Shown here piece by piece: positions 34,087-44,113 of a stretch of DNA of 64,000 bases. The stretch comes from Ignavibacteria bacterium (GTDB taxonomy: Bacteria > Bacteroidota > Ignavibacteria > Tepidaquicellales > Tepidaquicellaceae), in assembly GCA_016704345.1 (NCBI GenBank), contig JADJAH010000038.1, forward strand, positions 248,001 through 312,000, written 5' to 3'. Below the pieces are notes generated by a model. The model was not told the DNA's origin. It saw nothing but the letters and a program-made list of their open reading frames with translations, and did not search any database. Within the stretch, counting starts at the first letter, position 1, and each line of letters opens with the position of its first letter. The position numbers were made by a program, and so were the translations under genes.

Positions 34087-34927
34087 TTGATGATTCGTTG
34101 ATATTTACTGAGTCTGAAGTTCCATCATGTTGTTCATTCATTCCATTAAACGACTGTCCGTTTCGAGTTAGAAATTCCTTGCCGAGCTCAGTGTAATTCT
34201 TTGCTCCCGTAGATTCGGGATCATAGACTATAATAGGCTTGCCGTAGCTTGGTGCTTCTCCAATTTTTACATTACGGTATATCTTTGTGCTGAAAACTTT
34301 CTCACCAAAAAATTTTCTTAACTCCGATTCTATTTGATTTGAAAGCTTGAGTCTGGAATCAAACATAGTCAGCAGATATCCTTCAATGCTTAGTTCACTG
34401 TTGAATGAGTTCTTTACGTTTTTGATAGTGTTCAGGAGCTGTGACAATCCTTCCAAAGCATAATACTCGCACTGAACGGGAATCAGCAGCGCATCAGCAG
34501 CTGTCAGAGCATTGACTGTAATTAATCCCAACGATGGCGGACAATCGATAATAATGTAGTCATAAGTCTGTGATGATTGTGTGAATTCATATATCTTTCT
34601 CCTCAGAATTCCTTCCCGCGAAGGAAGATCAACAAGTTCAAGTTCGGCTGCAACAAGATTAATGTTAGAAGTTACCACATCAAGGTTTTCTATCTGCGAT
34701 CTTCTGATACATTCGGCAAGCGGCTTGCTGGAAATAAAAACTTCATAAGTAGAATGTCCGTCAATTGTTGCCTCAAGTCCCAAACCTGATGTTGCATTTG
34801 CCTGCGGGTCTGCATCAATGAGCAGGACTTTTTTCCCGAGCATTGAAACAACTGCAGATAGGTTTATTGCAGTAGTGGTCTTTCCCACCCCGCCCTTCTG
34901 ATTTGATATAGAGATTATTTTTGGCAA
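34079..34927 (-). CDS. parA: Chromosome partitioning ATPase ParA (Soj)
   Basis: 282 residues. Deviant Walker A N-Q-K-G-G-V-G-K-T-T-T-A at the N-terminus, D-A-D-P-Q-A-N-A-T, I-I-I-D-C-P-P-S-L-G and E-Y-Y-A-L-E-G-L-S-Q-L are the standard ParA/Soj motifs. It forms ATP-dependent dimers on nucleoid DNA and moves ParB-parS complexes. The last 25 residues (N-G-M-N-E-Q-H-D, S-D-S-V-N-I-N-E-S-S) are a polar tail beyond the conserved fold. It is followed by parB with an 8-bp overlap. Confidence 0.96.
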   Translation of the reverse strand: MPKIISISNQKGGVGKTTTAINLSAVVSMLGKKVLLIDADPQANATSGLGLEATIDGHSTYEVFISSKPLAECIRRSQIENLDVVTSNINLVAAELELVDLPSREGILRRKIYEFTQSSQTYDYIIIDCPPSLGLITVNALTAADALLIPVQCEYYALEGLSQLLNTIKNVKNSFNSELSIEGYLLTMFDSRLKLSNQIESELRKFFGEKVFSTKIYRNVKIGEAPSYGKPIIVYDPESTGAKNYTELGKEFLTRNGQSFNGMNEQHDGTSDSVNINESSNG

Positions 34928-34951
34928 ATTATTCTTAGGTTACTTCCCGAT

Positions 34952-35629
34952 TCAGATTTCGATTGAATTGCCGGGAAGCAATGCAATGCATTTCTTTCCA
35001 ATCGACTCGATCTTCCTTCTGAATTCATCAACATCGGCTCGAATTACTTCGAATGTATTGTAGTGAATAGGAATTATTGTTTCAGCGTTTAGAAATTCCG
35101 CAGCCTTCACTGCATCGTCTATCCCCATAGTATAATTGTCTCCAATCGGAAGCAATGCATAATCTATCCGGTGCATTTCGCCGATAAGTTTCATGTCATA
35201 AAAGAGTGCAGTATCTCCGGCGTGGTAAATCATCTTTCCATCAGAATCGATCAAGACTCCGGCAGGTTCGCCGGCATAGGTTCCGTCAGGCAGTGAGGAA
35301 GAATGATGAGCCAAAGTTAATTTTACTTTGCCAAAGGGGAATCCGTGTGAACCCCCGAGATTCATATCATGAGCAGTTATATCCTTACCCTTTAGATAAT
35401 AAGCAAGCTCTGCAGTAGCAATTACAGTTGCATTGTTATTTTTGGCAATATCAATTGTGTCTCCAAAATGGTCACCATGTCCATGTGTAAGTATTATAAA
35501 ATCACAGTCAGCATTATCTAATGAGATGTCGCAAAGCGGATTTCCGGATATGAACGGGTCGATTAATATCTTGTTGCCCTTTAAATGAAGTTCAGTAAAA
35601 GAATGTCCGTGAAATATGATCTTGTTCAT
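34952..35629 (-). CDS. UPF0173 metal-dependent hydrolase (beta-lactamase fold)
   Basis: 225 residues, exact family size. Metallo-beta-lactamase signature T-H-G-H-G-D-H-F-G-D-T, preceded by L-I-D-P-F-I-S-G-N-P and followed by L-A-H-H-S-S-S, H-A-G-D-T-A and P-I-H-Y-N-T-F. All metal ligands appear present. The family is related to UlaG-like lactonases but substrates are unknown. It is cytoplasmic. It lies 24 bp upstream of parA in the same direction. Confidence 0.92.
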   Translation of the reverse strand: MNKIIFHGHSFTELHLKGNKILIDPFISGNPLCDISLDNADCDFIILTHGHGDHFGDTIDIAKNNNATVIATAELAYYLKGKDITAHDMNLGGSHGFPFGKVKLTLAHHSSSLPDGTYAGEPAGVLIDSDGKMIYHAGDTALFYDMKLIGEMHRIDYALLPIGDNYTMGIDDAVKAAEFLNAETIIPIHYNTFEVIRADVDEFRRKIESIGKKCIALLPGNSIEI

Positions 35630-35859
35630 ATGATTATGATTTGAGTCAAATTACCATTATGGATCAACTTATTCAATTAACATAGTTTTAGAGTCTTGAG
35701 ATAGCATAAGGAAGTAAAGTGTACCAGCAATTTCATGAATTATGAAGTCTTCAGATCTGCGGAAAACTCATTTTTCTTTAATGTATTCCCGAGCAGTTTC
35801 TTAACTTTTTACTTGTAATGAAATGAGCTATATTGAACTCCATTCAAAAGATTAAAACT

Positions 35860-37140
35860 ATGTCGAAAACAATCAAAGATAAACTCACAACACAGTTACC
35901 GGTACTTCGTGAAGAAGCAAAGTCACTGGCTAAAACATACGGCTCTAAGATCATGGATCAAGTCGCATTGGAGCAAATTTACGGAGGAATGAGAGGAATC
36001 AAAGGACTCGTATGCGATACCTCTTCAGTGGGTCTTGATACAGGGCTCATTATAAGAGGCATTCCTATTCTGGAGCTTACTGATAAGCTTCCGGAACAGG
36101 TGTTCTGCTTATTATTGACAGGTGAAATTCCGGACGATGAAACTCTTAAGGAGTTTCAGGAAGATCTTAACAGAAGAGCCGAGGTCCCGTCTTATGTTTG
36201 GGACGTTCTCAATGCACTTCCAAAGGATACACACCCAATGATAGCTCTCAGTACGGCAATCATGTCGATGGAAAAAGAATCTGAATTTCGAAAACATTAT
36301 GATGCCGGACTTCCGAAAGACAAACTGTGGGAGCCAATGTTTGAAGATTCTCTAAACATTATAGCCAGAGTAACTCAGATCGCTGCTTTTATTTACAGAA
36401 AATCATTTGGAAAAGGAGATATGATTCCTCCTGATCCTTCCCTTGACTGGGCTGCAAATTTTGCAAAGATGCTGGGAGTAAAGGATGAAGACGGTACATT
36501 TGCAAAGCTTATGAGACTCTATCTTGTACTTCACAGCGATCATGAAAGCGGTAACGTTAGTGCATTCACATGTCAGGTTGTTTCTTCGGCTTTGTCAGAT
36601 GCATACTATTCTTTCAGCGCTGCTCTGAACGGGCTTGCAGGACCGCTACACGGACTTGCAAATCAGGAATGCCTGCGATTTATTCTTAAGATGAAAACAG
36701 AAATCGGCCATCAGCCAAGTGACGATGAAGTTCGCGATTACTGTCAGAATTTGCTTGATACCGGAAAAGTCGTTTCAGGTTACGGTCATGCAGTACTAAG
36801 GATCACTGATCCGAGGTTTACTGCATTCCTGAGATTCGGCAAACAGCATGTTCCGGATGATGATGCTTTCAGAATGGTGGAACAGCTTTTTGAAATTGTT
36901 CCGGATCTGTTGACGAAGCAGGGTAAGGCGAAGGATCCATGGCCTAATGTTGATGCGGTAAGCGGGTCCTTGCTTCATCACTATGGAATGACTGAATATC
37001 AGTTTTACACAGTTCTCTTCGGGGTATCGAGAATTCTTGGATTTTCAGCTCAGACTATTCTTGCAAGAGCAATGAACTCGCCTTTGATAAGACCTAAATC
37101 AGTCACAACTGAGTGGATCAAGAAACAAGTTGCAGGTTAA
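35860..37140 (+). CDS. gltA: Citrate synthase, mitochondrial-like type
   Basis: 426 residues from ATG 35860 (M-S-K-T-I-K-D-K-L); an in-frame TTG at 35833 is less likely. Condenses acetyl-CoA with oxaloacetate. Active-site segments G-P-L-H-G-L-A-N-Q-E (His), S-G-Y-G-H-A-V-L-R (His) and N-V-D-A-V-S-G (Asp) are present. The sequence style (Y-G-G-M-R-G-I-K-G-L, L-A-G-P-L-H-G-L-A-N-Q-E, P-N-V-D-A) is closer to eukaryotic mitochondrial enzymes than to E. coli GltA. It is followed by its own terminator and seems monocistronic. Confidence 0.95.
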   Translation: MSKTIKDKLTTQLPVLREEAKSLAKTYGSKIMDQVALEQIYGGMRGIKGLVCDTSSVGLDTGLIIRGIPILELTDKLPEQVFCLLLTGEIPDDETLKEFQEDLNRRAEVPSYVWDVLNALPKDTHPMIALSTAIMSMEKESEFRKHYDAGLPKDKLWEPMFEDSLNIIARVTQIAAFIYRKSFGKGDMIPPDPSLDWAANFAKMLGVKDEDGTFAKLMRLYLVLHSDHESGNVSAFTCQVVSSALSDAYYSFSAALNGLAGPLHGLANQECLRFILKMKTEIGHQPSDDEVRDYCQNLLDTGKVVSGYGHAVLRITDPRFTAFLRFGKQHVPDDDAFRMVEQLFEIVPDLLTKQGKAKDPWPNVDAVSGSLLHHYGMTEYQFYTVLFGVSRILGFSAQTILARAMNSPLIRPKSVTTEWIKKQVAG

Positions 37141-37182
37141 GTTTTCATTCAAGTTAAAGAAGCTTTTTCCGAGAATGTTGCG

Positions 37183-37213
37183 GAGCCGTAATTATTGTTA
37201 CGGCTCTGTTTTG
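37183..37213 (+). terminator. Terminator after citrate synthase gene
   Basis: Perfect 9-bp arms GAGCCGTAA (37183-37191) and TTACGGCTC (37198-37206) with a 6-base loop are followed by a short T-rich tract. Confidence 0.8.
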
Positions 37214-37259
37214 TAATTATAGCATTTGAGATTTTTTAAGTAACAAATAAACTCTCCCC

Positions 37260-38945
37260 TTGTCAAATCACTTTGAGCCAAAACTCATAACAGTACTCAA
37301 AGAAGGTTATTCAAAGAAGCAATTTCTTTCCGACCTTACAGCCGGCATTATAGTTGGTATTGTAGCAATCCCTTTAGCAATAGCTTTCTCAATTGCATCA
37401 GGGGTGAAACCCGAACAAGGACTCTTTACAGCCGTGATCGCCGGAATCATTGTCTCCGCATTCGGAGGAAGCAGAGTGCAGATTGCAGGTCCAACAGGAG
37501 CATTCATTGTAATTATCTACGACATTGTTCAAAAATACGGTTATGACGGTCTTGCTATCGCAACGATCATGGCCGGTGTAATTCTCATTATAATGGGACT
37601 TGCACGATTCGGTTCACTTCTGAAGTTTGTTCCGTATCCGCTGACAGTAGGTTTTACCAGTGGTATTGCTGTAATAATTTTCTCATCACAAATAAGTGAT
37701 TTTCTTGGACTGGGAATCAAAGACCTTCCGGCAAATTTCGTGGAGAAATGGGTGGTACTCATAGAAGGATTTTCACATCCCGATTTTTATTCTGTTGCAA
37801 CCGGTATTTCGGCGCTGTTAATAATTCTGCTTTCGCAAAGATTTGTTCCTAAGCTGCCGGGATCATTGCTGGCAATTATCCTGTTAACGGCAGTAGTCAA
37901 TCTTATGAACTTTCCTGTAGAAACAATTGGTTCAAGATTTGGCAATGTATCTTCTGCTCTGCCGGCACCGCAGTTTCCTTCTTTCACATGGAGCACGATT
38001 ACAAGTCTGATCTCACCCGCAATTACAATAGCTCTCCTGGGCGCTATTGAGTCTTTGCTTTCAGCAGTTGTTGCTGACGGCATGATCAGAACGAGACATA
38101 AATCTAATATGGAGCTGGTTGCTCAAGGCGCTGCAAATATAGTTTCTCCTTTATTCATGGGTATTCCCGCAACAGGTGCAATCGCGAGGACTGCAACAAA
38201 CATCAGAAGCGGAGGTAGAACGCCGGTAGCAGGAATTGTTCACGGACTTGTTGTATTTTTTGTCATGCTCTTTTTCGGTAAATGGGCTTCACTAATTCCA
38301 ATGCCGGTTTTGGCAGCAATACTTCTTGTCGTGGCTTACAATATGAGCGAATGGAGGTCTTTCATCAGGATCCTTAGTTATCCCAAGAGTGATGTGGCCG
38401 TTATGCTTACAACTTTTTTTCTCACCGTGCTTGTTGATCTTACGGTTGCGATTCAAATCGGAATAATTCTTTCCGCATTTCTATTTATCAAGAGAATGGC
38501 TGATGTCAGTCAGGTAACTCCTCTTACAAAGGATCTGAAAGAATCAGAAGAAAGCGATGAACAGAATTTATTCAGCACACATTTGCCGGAAGGCGTTGAA
38601 GTGTTTGAAGTTTACGGCTCATTGTTCTTCGGAGCCGTCGATCAATTTTCAGAAACAATACGGGCGATTGAAAAAACTTCGAAAGTATTTATTCTCGTAA
38701 CAAAGAATCTGCTCGCAATAGATGCAACAGGAATCAGAGCACTGGAAGAACTACACTCGCAGATGAAAGATCAGGGAACAAAATTGATCATTTCGGGAAT
38801 TCACAAACAACCGCTTTTTGCAATTGCAAATTCGGGGTTGCTTGATAAAATAGGGGAGGACATGGTGTTCGAAAGCCTTGATGAAGCTTTGGCAGAGTCG
38901 GAACGAATCGTAAACCGTCAGCAGAAAGCCATCAACACAAAATAA
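37260..38945 (+). CDS. SulP/SLC26 family anion transporter with STAS domain
   Basis: 561 residues starting at TTG 37260; no ATG is available before the first conserved segment. Ten or more membrane helices: the N-terminal L-S-D-L-T-A-G-I-I-V-G-I-V-A-I-P-L-A-I-A-F, Q-I-A-G-P-T-G-A-F and N-I-V-S-P-L-F-M-G-I-P-A-T-G-A-I-A-R-T are hallmarks of SulP. Residues about 440-550 form a STAS domain (E-V-Y-G-S-L-F-F-G, A-I-D-A-T-G-I-R-A-L-E). These proteins carry sulfate, bicarbonate or dicarboxylates. The substrate is not evident here and no carbonic anhydrase is adjacent. Confidence 0.92.
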   Translation: MSNHFEPKLITVLKEGYSKKQFLSDLTAGIIVGIVAIPLAIAFSIASGVKPEQGLFTAVIAGIIVSAFGGSRVQIAGPTGAFIVIIYDIVQKYGYDGLAIATIMAGVILIIMGLARFGSLLKFVPYPLTVGFTSGIAVIIFSSQISDFLGLGIKDLPANFVEKWVVLIEGFSHPDFYSVATGISALLIILLSQRFVPKLPGSLLAIILLTAVVNLMNFPVETIGSRFGNVSSALPAPQFPSFTWSTITSLISPAITIALLGAIESLLSAVVADGMIRTRHKSNMELVAQGAANIVSPLFMGIPATGAIARTATNIRSGGRTPVAGIVHGLVVFFVMLFFGKWASLIPMPVLAAILLVVAYNMSEWRSFIRILSYPKSDVAVMLTTFFLTVLVDLTVAIQIGIILSAFLFIKRMADVSQVTPLTKDLKESEESDEQNLFSTHLPEGVEVFEVYGSLFFGAVDQFSETIRAIEKTSKVFILVTKNLLAIDATGIRALEELHSQMKDQGTKLIISGIHKQPLFAIANSGLLDKIGEDMVFESLDEALAESERIVNRQQKAINTK

Positions 38946-39022
38946 AGTATCCCCAAAGTTACTTTAATTACTTTGAGTAAATATTGTACTGCAATTCGGT
39001 TTGCTATCAACATAATCCTATT

Positions 39023-40531
39023 TTGAATTCAAAGCTAACGCAAAAAATTCTCAGAACTATTATTATTCTTTTGCTGATTCTGTGTCCATTAGAATCGGCC
39101 TATTCTTACCAATCTATTCCAAAGGAAGAATTCCTTAAGGATTGCAGCATTTTAAAATTGGCTCTTGATAAAATTCATCCCGGATTATACAGGTATAATG
39201 ATGAGTCGTACTTCCTGAATGCATACAATGAACTTATCAATATTCCCGGTGACAGTATCTCATTAGAAAATGCATTTCTCAAGGTTTCCGAGTTTCTGGC
39301 AAAGATCAAATGTGGTCATACTTATGCGAATCCTTACAATCAAAATGAAAATATCGCTGAAGTTATCTTGAATGGTAAAAATAAACTTCCGTTTACTTTT
39401 AAACTGATCGGAAAGGAGATAGTAATTGTCAATGATGTTTCCGGAGAGAATATTGGAAAGGGGTCGAAAGTATTTGAGATAAACGGAAATCCGGTGGAAA
39501 GAATAATTGATGATCTTCTCAAATATTCTGACGGCGACGGGAGTAACGAAGGTCAGAGATTAAATAATCTCAATGTATCAGGGTTTGGCGACTACGAGTT
39601 TTTTGACATTTATTTTCCTCTGCTTGTACCGCCGGTTGAGGGCAAGTACGAACTGGAATACAATAATCTATGGAGCAGGGCAGGATCTCTCGGCGCAAGT
39701 GTAATTGCAATAAGCAGAGATGAAAGAAGATCCAGGCTCGAGAGAGAGTATGGCTTGAAGCAAGAGAGTTATGATGAACAATGGAAATTTGAAATATTCG
39801 ATAAAAATAGTGCACTTCTCAGAATAGGCACATTTGTTACTTATCAAATGAAACTCGATTGGAAGAAATTTCTGGCAGATTCTTTCGGAGAATTGAACAA
39901 TCAAAGTATTTCAAATCTGATCATAGACATCAGAGGTAACTCAGGCGGAACAACCGGTGTCGCCGCCGAAATAGTATCTTATCTCATAGCAGAGCCGATT
40001 GATGTGTTGATGGAAAAACGGCTTGTCCGTTATGTTAAGGTGCCCGAAGTTCTTGATCCCTATCTTTCAACATGGGATAATTCGTTCAAGGACAGAACAG
40101 GCAAAGTTGAAAAATATGATGATATGTATTATTCCCTAAAGGAAGAAACAAACAATGTAAATGTCATTAACCCCAAAGAGAATCCGTATCCCGGAAATAT
40201 ATATTTATTGGTTGATGCGGCTAACAGTTCTGCAACTTTCATACTTGCAAAAACTCTTAAGGAAAATGGCCTTGCAACTCTTGTCGGCCAAACAACCGGT
40301 GGAAATCAAAAGGGAATCAACGGCGGTCAGCTCATGTTTCTTGATCTGCCTAATACGGGTATCGAAGTTGATATACCATTAATAGGATATTTCCCTTCAG
40401 GAAATCCGCCGGATGCCGGACTTGAGCCGGATGTGAAAATATCTGAATCCGTTAAGGACTTTGCAAATGAGATCGATGCAGAAATGAATTACGTACTGGA
40501 TCAAATACGAAGCAGCGAAAGCGGAGACTGA
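39023..40531 (+). CDS. Secreted S41 family serine peptidase
   Basis: 502 residues from TTG 39023, which gives a clean signal peptide (K-I-L-R-T-I-I-I-L-L-L-I-L-C-P-L, cleavage near A-Y-S-Y); another TTG at 38984 would add 13 polar residues. An N-terminal helical domain (about 25-100) and a PDZ-like region (N-D-V-S-G-E-N-I-G-K-G-S-K-V-F-E-I-N-G-N-P-V) precede the S41 core: L-I-I-D-I-R-G-N-S-G-G and V-D-A-A-N-S-S-A-T-F with the candidate nucleophile Ser, then V-G-Q-T-T-G-G-N. Tail-specific protease fold with an unusual N-terminal part. It is periplasmic or anchored, with no T9SS domain. Confidence 0.85.
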   Translation: MNSKLTQKILRTIIILLLILCPLESAYSYQSIPKEEFLKDCSILKLALDKIHPGLYRYNDESYFLNAYNELINIPGDSISLENAFLKVSEFLAKIKCGHTYANPYNQNENIAEVILNGKNKLPFTFKLIGKEIVIVNDVSGENIGKGSKVFEINGNPVERIIDDLLKYSDGDGSNEGQRLNNLNVSGFGDYEFFDIYFPLLVPPVEGKYELEYNNLWSRAGSLGASVIAISRDERRSRLEREYGLKQESYDEQWKFEIFDKNSALLRIGTFVTYQMKLDWKKFLADSFGELNNQSISNLIIDIRGNSGGTTGVAAEIVSYLIAEPIDVLMEKRLVRYVKVPEVLDPYLSTWDNSFKDRTGKVEKYDDMYYSLKEETNNVNVINPKENPYPGNIYLLVDAANSSATFILAKTLKENGLATLVGQTTGGNQKGINGGQLMFLDLPNTGIEVDIPLIGYFPSGNPPDAGLEPDVKISESVKDFANEIDAEMNYVLDQIRSSESGD

Positions 40532-40656
40532 GACTTGTCTGCGTTTGCCGCAATCAGTAAGGCTCAGCTCAATCCTATTTAATAATCCCGTGTATCCAAA
40601 AAATTGCATTCCTATTAACTTCAATCTGAAGTAAATTTTGCAAAAAGCTAAATACT

Positions 40657-42747
40657 ATGAAGAGGCTTTTTGCTTTACTTCCATCGCTATTCATTCTTTC
40701 CTTTACTTCTCTTTTATCAGCTCAGGTTTCTTACAACTCATTTGTCGCATCAGTAATGAATCAGGTCAATGCTGATTCAGTCTACAAATTTGAGCGACAG
40801 CTTTCGGGCGATACCGCAAGCAATATTGGCGGATCTTCTTACACAATTGCGACCAGACATTATTCATCGCAGGGAAACATAAAAGCTGCACAATACATAC
40901 TCGAGAAGTTTCAGAGCTTCGGACTTAATGCATTTTACCAGAATATAAATTCAACGATCGTTAATGTCCTTGCCAGAAAAACAGGAAACAAGTATCCTAA
41001 CCAGTATGTCATAATCTGTGCACACTACGACAACATGCCATCAGGTTCGACAGCACCAGGTGCTGATGACAATGCATCCGGCACTACTGCAGTGATCGAA
41101 GCGGCGAGACTGCTGTCTAATGTCAATCTTCCCTATACAATCTTATTTGCTGCATGGGATGAAGAAGAGCTGGGTCTCTTCGGCAGTAAAGCTTTTGCCG
41201 ATTCCGCTTTTGCACACAATGATTCTATAATTGCCGTATTGAATTTTGACATGATCTCATATGACGGCAACAATAACGGCGCAATGGACATTAACACTAA
41301 TCCTGCGTCAATGTCTCTTGCAAATGAATTCTATCAGATAATAAGTATTTATCAGCCGACACTTGTTCCTCAGATTACTACTTCACTAAATGGCGGAAGC
41401 GATCATCAGCCTTTTCAGCAAAGAGGATACAAAGCAATTTTATCAATTGAAGATAATAGTGAATTCAATCCTTACTATCATTCTGTCAATGATAATTACT
41501 CATACGTTAACAAGCAGTATTTTGTGAAGATGATAAAAGCAGGAATTGCTGCGCTTGTTACCAGCGCCGGTGATTTCAAGATCACAATTCTTCACAGTCC
41601 ACTGGCATCAGGTCCGGACACCGGTCCAAGAACTACTGCGGCTTTGGTAAGGTCTTCATACAATATCGCAACCGGCGTTAATGCACCGAGACTATATTAC
41701 AGCGTAAATAACGGACCATTCAGTTTTGTGAATCCGTCTTTCTCTAATCAGGATACGTTTAAGTTCACTATACCCGGACAAGCTATGAATTCAACCGTAA
41801 AATATTACGTTGCTGTTCAGGACTCTGCAGGATCGCTTGTCTCTACTATGCCTGCAGGAGGTTCGGGAACGAATCCGCCCGGGAGTGTTCCTCCGGCAAG
41901 CAAGTTCGAGTATCAGGTAGCCAACGTGTACATCGCAACTATTGGTACAGGCACAACATCATCCAATTTCCCTTTTGCAACATACTATATGGATGCAAGA
42001 ACTCAGTATTTGTATCTGGCTTCGGAAATTAATTCAGCCAACTGGAACATTAATCAAATAGGATTTGATATTCTTTCTGCTGATCCGGGACCTATGAACA
42101 ATTTCAGTATTAAGATCCAGAATACAAGCAATACTTCGCTGAGTGGTTTTGTGACTACGGGATGGACAACATGTTACAGCGCTTCAACCTACAATGTGCC
42201 CGGAACAGGATGGCAGAACATAAATCTTACACAACCGTTCCTATACACCGGAGGCAACCTGCTCATTGAGATATGTTATGACAATGCCGCATATACAGAA
42301 TACACAACAGTGAATTCAACTCCGGCAAGCGGAATGTATTGGGGAAGGTATGATGATCTTACAAGTGGATCAGGATGTGCTACAACATCTTGGTCAAATT
42401 CAACAGCTCCTCCGGGACGGGCAAACACAAGGCTGTCATTCAGTCCTGTTACTTCGATCGCCGGAAACAGTAACGGAATTCCAAAGAAGTTTGAGTTGAA
42501 GCAGAATTATCCTAATCCTTTCAATCCAATAACAAAGATAAGATATTCAGTTCCATCAGACGAATTTGTTTCGATAAAAATATATGACCTGCTCGGAAAG
42601 GAAACCGCAACACTTGTTGAAAGGACTGTTGAGACAGGCGATTACATTTATGATTTTGACGGATCATCTCTTACAAGCGGAACATATATTTGTCGCATGA
42701 ATGCCGGCTCATACAGAAAGGACATGCTGATGGTACTTCTGAAATAA
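40657..42747 (+). CDS. Secreted M28 zinc aminopeptidase with T9SS sorting domain
   Basis: 696 residues. Signal peptide 1-22 (S-L-L-S-A/Q). The M28 catalytic domain (about 70-300) has two-zinc ligands in C-A-H-Y-D-N, P-G-A-D-D-N-A-S-G, W-D-E-E-E-L-G (general base plus ligand), N-F-D-M-I-S-Y-D and P-Y-Y-H-S-V-N-D. A middle region of Ig/jelly-roll-like sequence (about 310-600) is followed by a type-A sorting domain (N-Y-P-N-P-F-N-P, I-Y-D-L-L-G-K-E). Aminopeptidase or carboxypeptidase action on extracellular peptides is expected. It has a hairpin downstream at 42822. Confidence 0.93.
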   Translation: MKRLFALLPSLFILSFTSLLSAQVSYNSFVASVMNQVNADSVYKFERQLSGDTASNIGGSSYTIATRHYSSQGNIKAAQYILEKFQSFGLNAFYQNINSTIVNVLARKTGNKYPNQYVIICAHYDNMPSGSTAPGADDNASGTTAVIEAARLLSNVNLPYTILFAAWDEEELGLFGSKAFADSAFAHNDSIIAVLNFDMISYDGNNNGAMDINTNPASMSLANEFYQIISIYQPTLVPQITTSLNGGSDHQPFQQRGYKAILSIEDNSEFNPYYHSVNDNYSYVNKQYFVKMIKAGIAALVTSAGDFKITILHSPLASGPDTGPRTTAALVRSSYNIATGVNAPRLYYSVNNGPFSFVNPSFSNQDTFKFTIPGQAMNSTVKYYVAVQDSAGSLVSTMPAGGSGTNPPGSVPPASKFEYQVANVYIATIGTGTTSSNFPFATYYMDARTQYLYLASEINSANWNINQIGFDILSADPGPMNNFSIKIQNTSNTSLSGFVTTGWTTCYSASTYNVPGTGWQNINLTQPFLYTGGNLLIEICYDNAAYTEYTTVNSTPASGMYWGRYDDLTSGSGCATTSWSNSTAPPGRANTRLSFSPVTSIAGNSNGIPKKFELKQNYPNPFNPITKIRYSVPSDEFVSIKIYDLLGKETATLVERTVETGDYIYDFDGSSLTSGTYICRMNAGSYRKDMLMVLLK

Positions 42748-43095
42748 TTACTCATACACTGATCAGAGTAAAGTGAAAGTGTTTTGTTAAGTTATTGAAG
42801 CAAAAATTCTTAATTTCATAACAGGCTGAAATGCGAAACTGGATTTTCAGCCTGTACGTACTTCAAATACTTCTTGAATCATGATTTTAAATAGCATATT
42901 TTGCTCGACTTAATGATAAGTAAAAAGGAAGAGGAACAGACTTAGATTAACCCCCAAAAGTCTTCCAAAAAAATCACCCAAGGTATTAATGTCTACATTC
43001 AGGCATTTGCAGTTTTTTTACGAATCCTAGATAAGCGGATTATTTAATCAGTATTCTGTCTAAGAGGGATTCAAAACCTAAACTCAAAATAAAAC
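42748..43095 (+). other. Intergenic region with a stem-loop (42822-42854)
   Basis: A 10-bp stem CAGGCTGAAA / TTTCAGCCTG with a 13-base loop lies about 75 bp after the M28 gene and may end its transcript, though no T-run follows. The remaining AT-rich bases up to the aquaporin gene show no gene and no clear promoter motif. Confidence 0.5.
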
Positions 43096-43782
43096 ATGAT
43101 TGCACAGAAATTTACAGCAGAATTTCTTGGTACGTTTTGGCTGGTATTGGGCGGATGCGGAAGCGCTGTCTTATCTGCTGCTTTTCCTGAAGTCGGAATA
43201 GGACTTCTGGGTGTTTCATTTGCTTTCGGACTTACAGTGTTAACGATTGCATACGGTCTCGGTCATATTTCCGGCGCACACCTTAATCCGGCAGTTTCAA
43301 TCGGCTTATGGATCGGCGGAAGATTCAGTACAAAAGAACTTCTTCCATATATTGTTGCACAAATTCTTGGCGGAATTGCGGCAGCGTTTGTATTGTACAT
43401 TATAGCAACAGGTAATGGAAAACCAATCGGAGATTTTGCGGCAAACGGTTACGGTGAGCACTCTCCGGGAAAGTACAATCTGGTTTCAGCACTTGTTACT
43501 GAGATAGTAATGACATTCATGTTTCTCATAGTAATACTCGGAGCAACTGATAAAAGAGCACCCGCAGGATTTGCCGGACTTGCTATCGGTCTTGCACTTA
43601 CATTGATCCATCTTATCAGTATTCCGGTTACAAATACTTCTGTTAATCCCGCAAGAAGTATCAGTCAGGCAGTATTTGTAGGCGGTTGGGCGATTGAACA
43701 GTTATGGCTATTTATATTAGCGCCAATCATAGGCGCAATTCTTGCAGGATTAGTTTACAAGATCTTTGCTGAAAAGAACTAA
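43096..43782 (+). CDS. aqpZ: Aquaporin Z
   Basis: 228 residues with six transmembrane helices and two half-helices bearing N-P-A in S-G-A-H-L-N-P-A-V-S and N-P-A in T-S-V-N-P-A-R-S. The Arg after the second NPA and the preceding small residues are those of a water-selective filter (AqpZ type, not GlpF, which has Asp at the equivalent loop). It moves water across the inner membrane. Length is normal. Terminator at 43962. Confidence 0.95.
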   Translation: MIAQKFTAEFLGTFWLVLGGCGSAVLSAAFPEVGIGLLGVSFAFGLTVLTIAYGLGHISGAHLNPAVSIGLWIGGRFSTKELLPYIVAQILGGIAAAFVLYIIATGNGKPIGDFAANGYGEHSPGKYNLVSALVTEIVMTFMFLIVILGATDKRAPAGFAGLAIGLALTLIHLISIPVTNTSVNPARSISQAVFVGGWAIEQLWLFILAPIIGAILAGLVYKIFAEKN

Positions 43783-44113
43783 GCAGATTGATTAGGAAAG
43801 TAGTTCTCATGCACGAAGTTTAGCTGAAATTTTTCGTAACATGTTTTGAGTTAGAGCAGTTGGTTACAATACCTAATTGATATTGTAACTGTGTTGCATA
43901 AGATCAATCATGAAGAACTGATTGTTGAATTACTGTTGTATAGTTAAATTGAAATGTAGATGCGCCGGTTTTTTGGCCGGCGCTTTTGTTACAGATTAAC
44001 TAATTCTGTTTTTCCAAAATTACTAATGATCCTTTTGTTTCTTGTTTGATTTGCAGGAATCTATCCGGCATCAAATAATTTTGCACACTAAACCGATCTT
44101 GAGAAATGCTTAA
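43783..44113 (+). terminator. Intergenic region containing a GC-rich terminator (43962-43990)
   Basis: Arms GCGCCGG (43962-43968) and CCGGCGC (43977-43983) with an 8-base loop are followed by TTTTGTT. It is the only GC-rich structure in this gap of 330 bp and can serve aqpZ. No gene is seen in the rest. Confidence 0.7.
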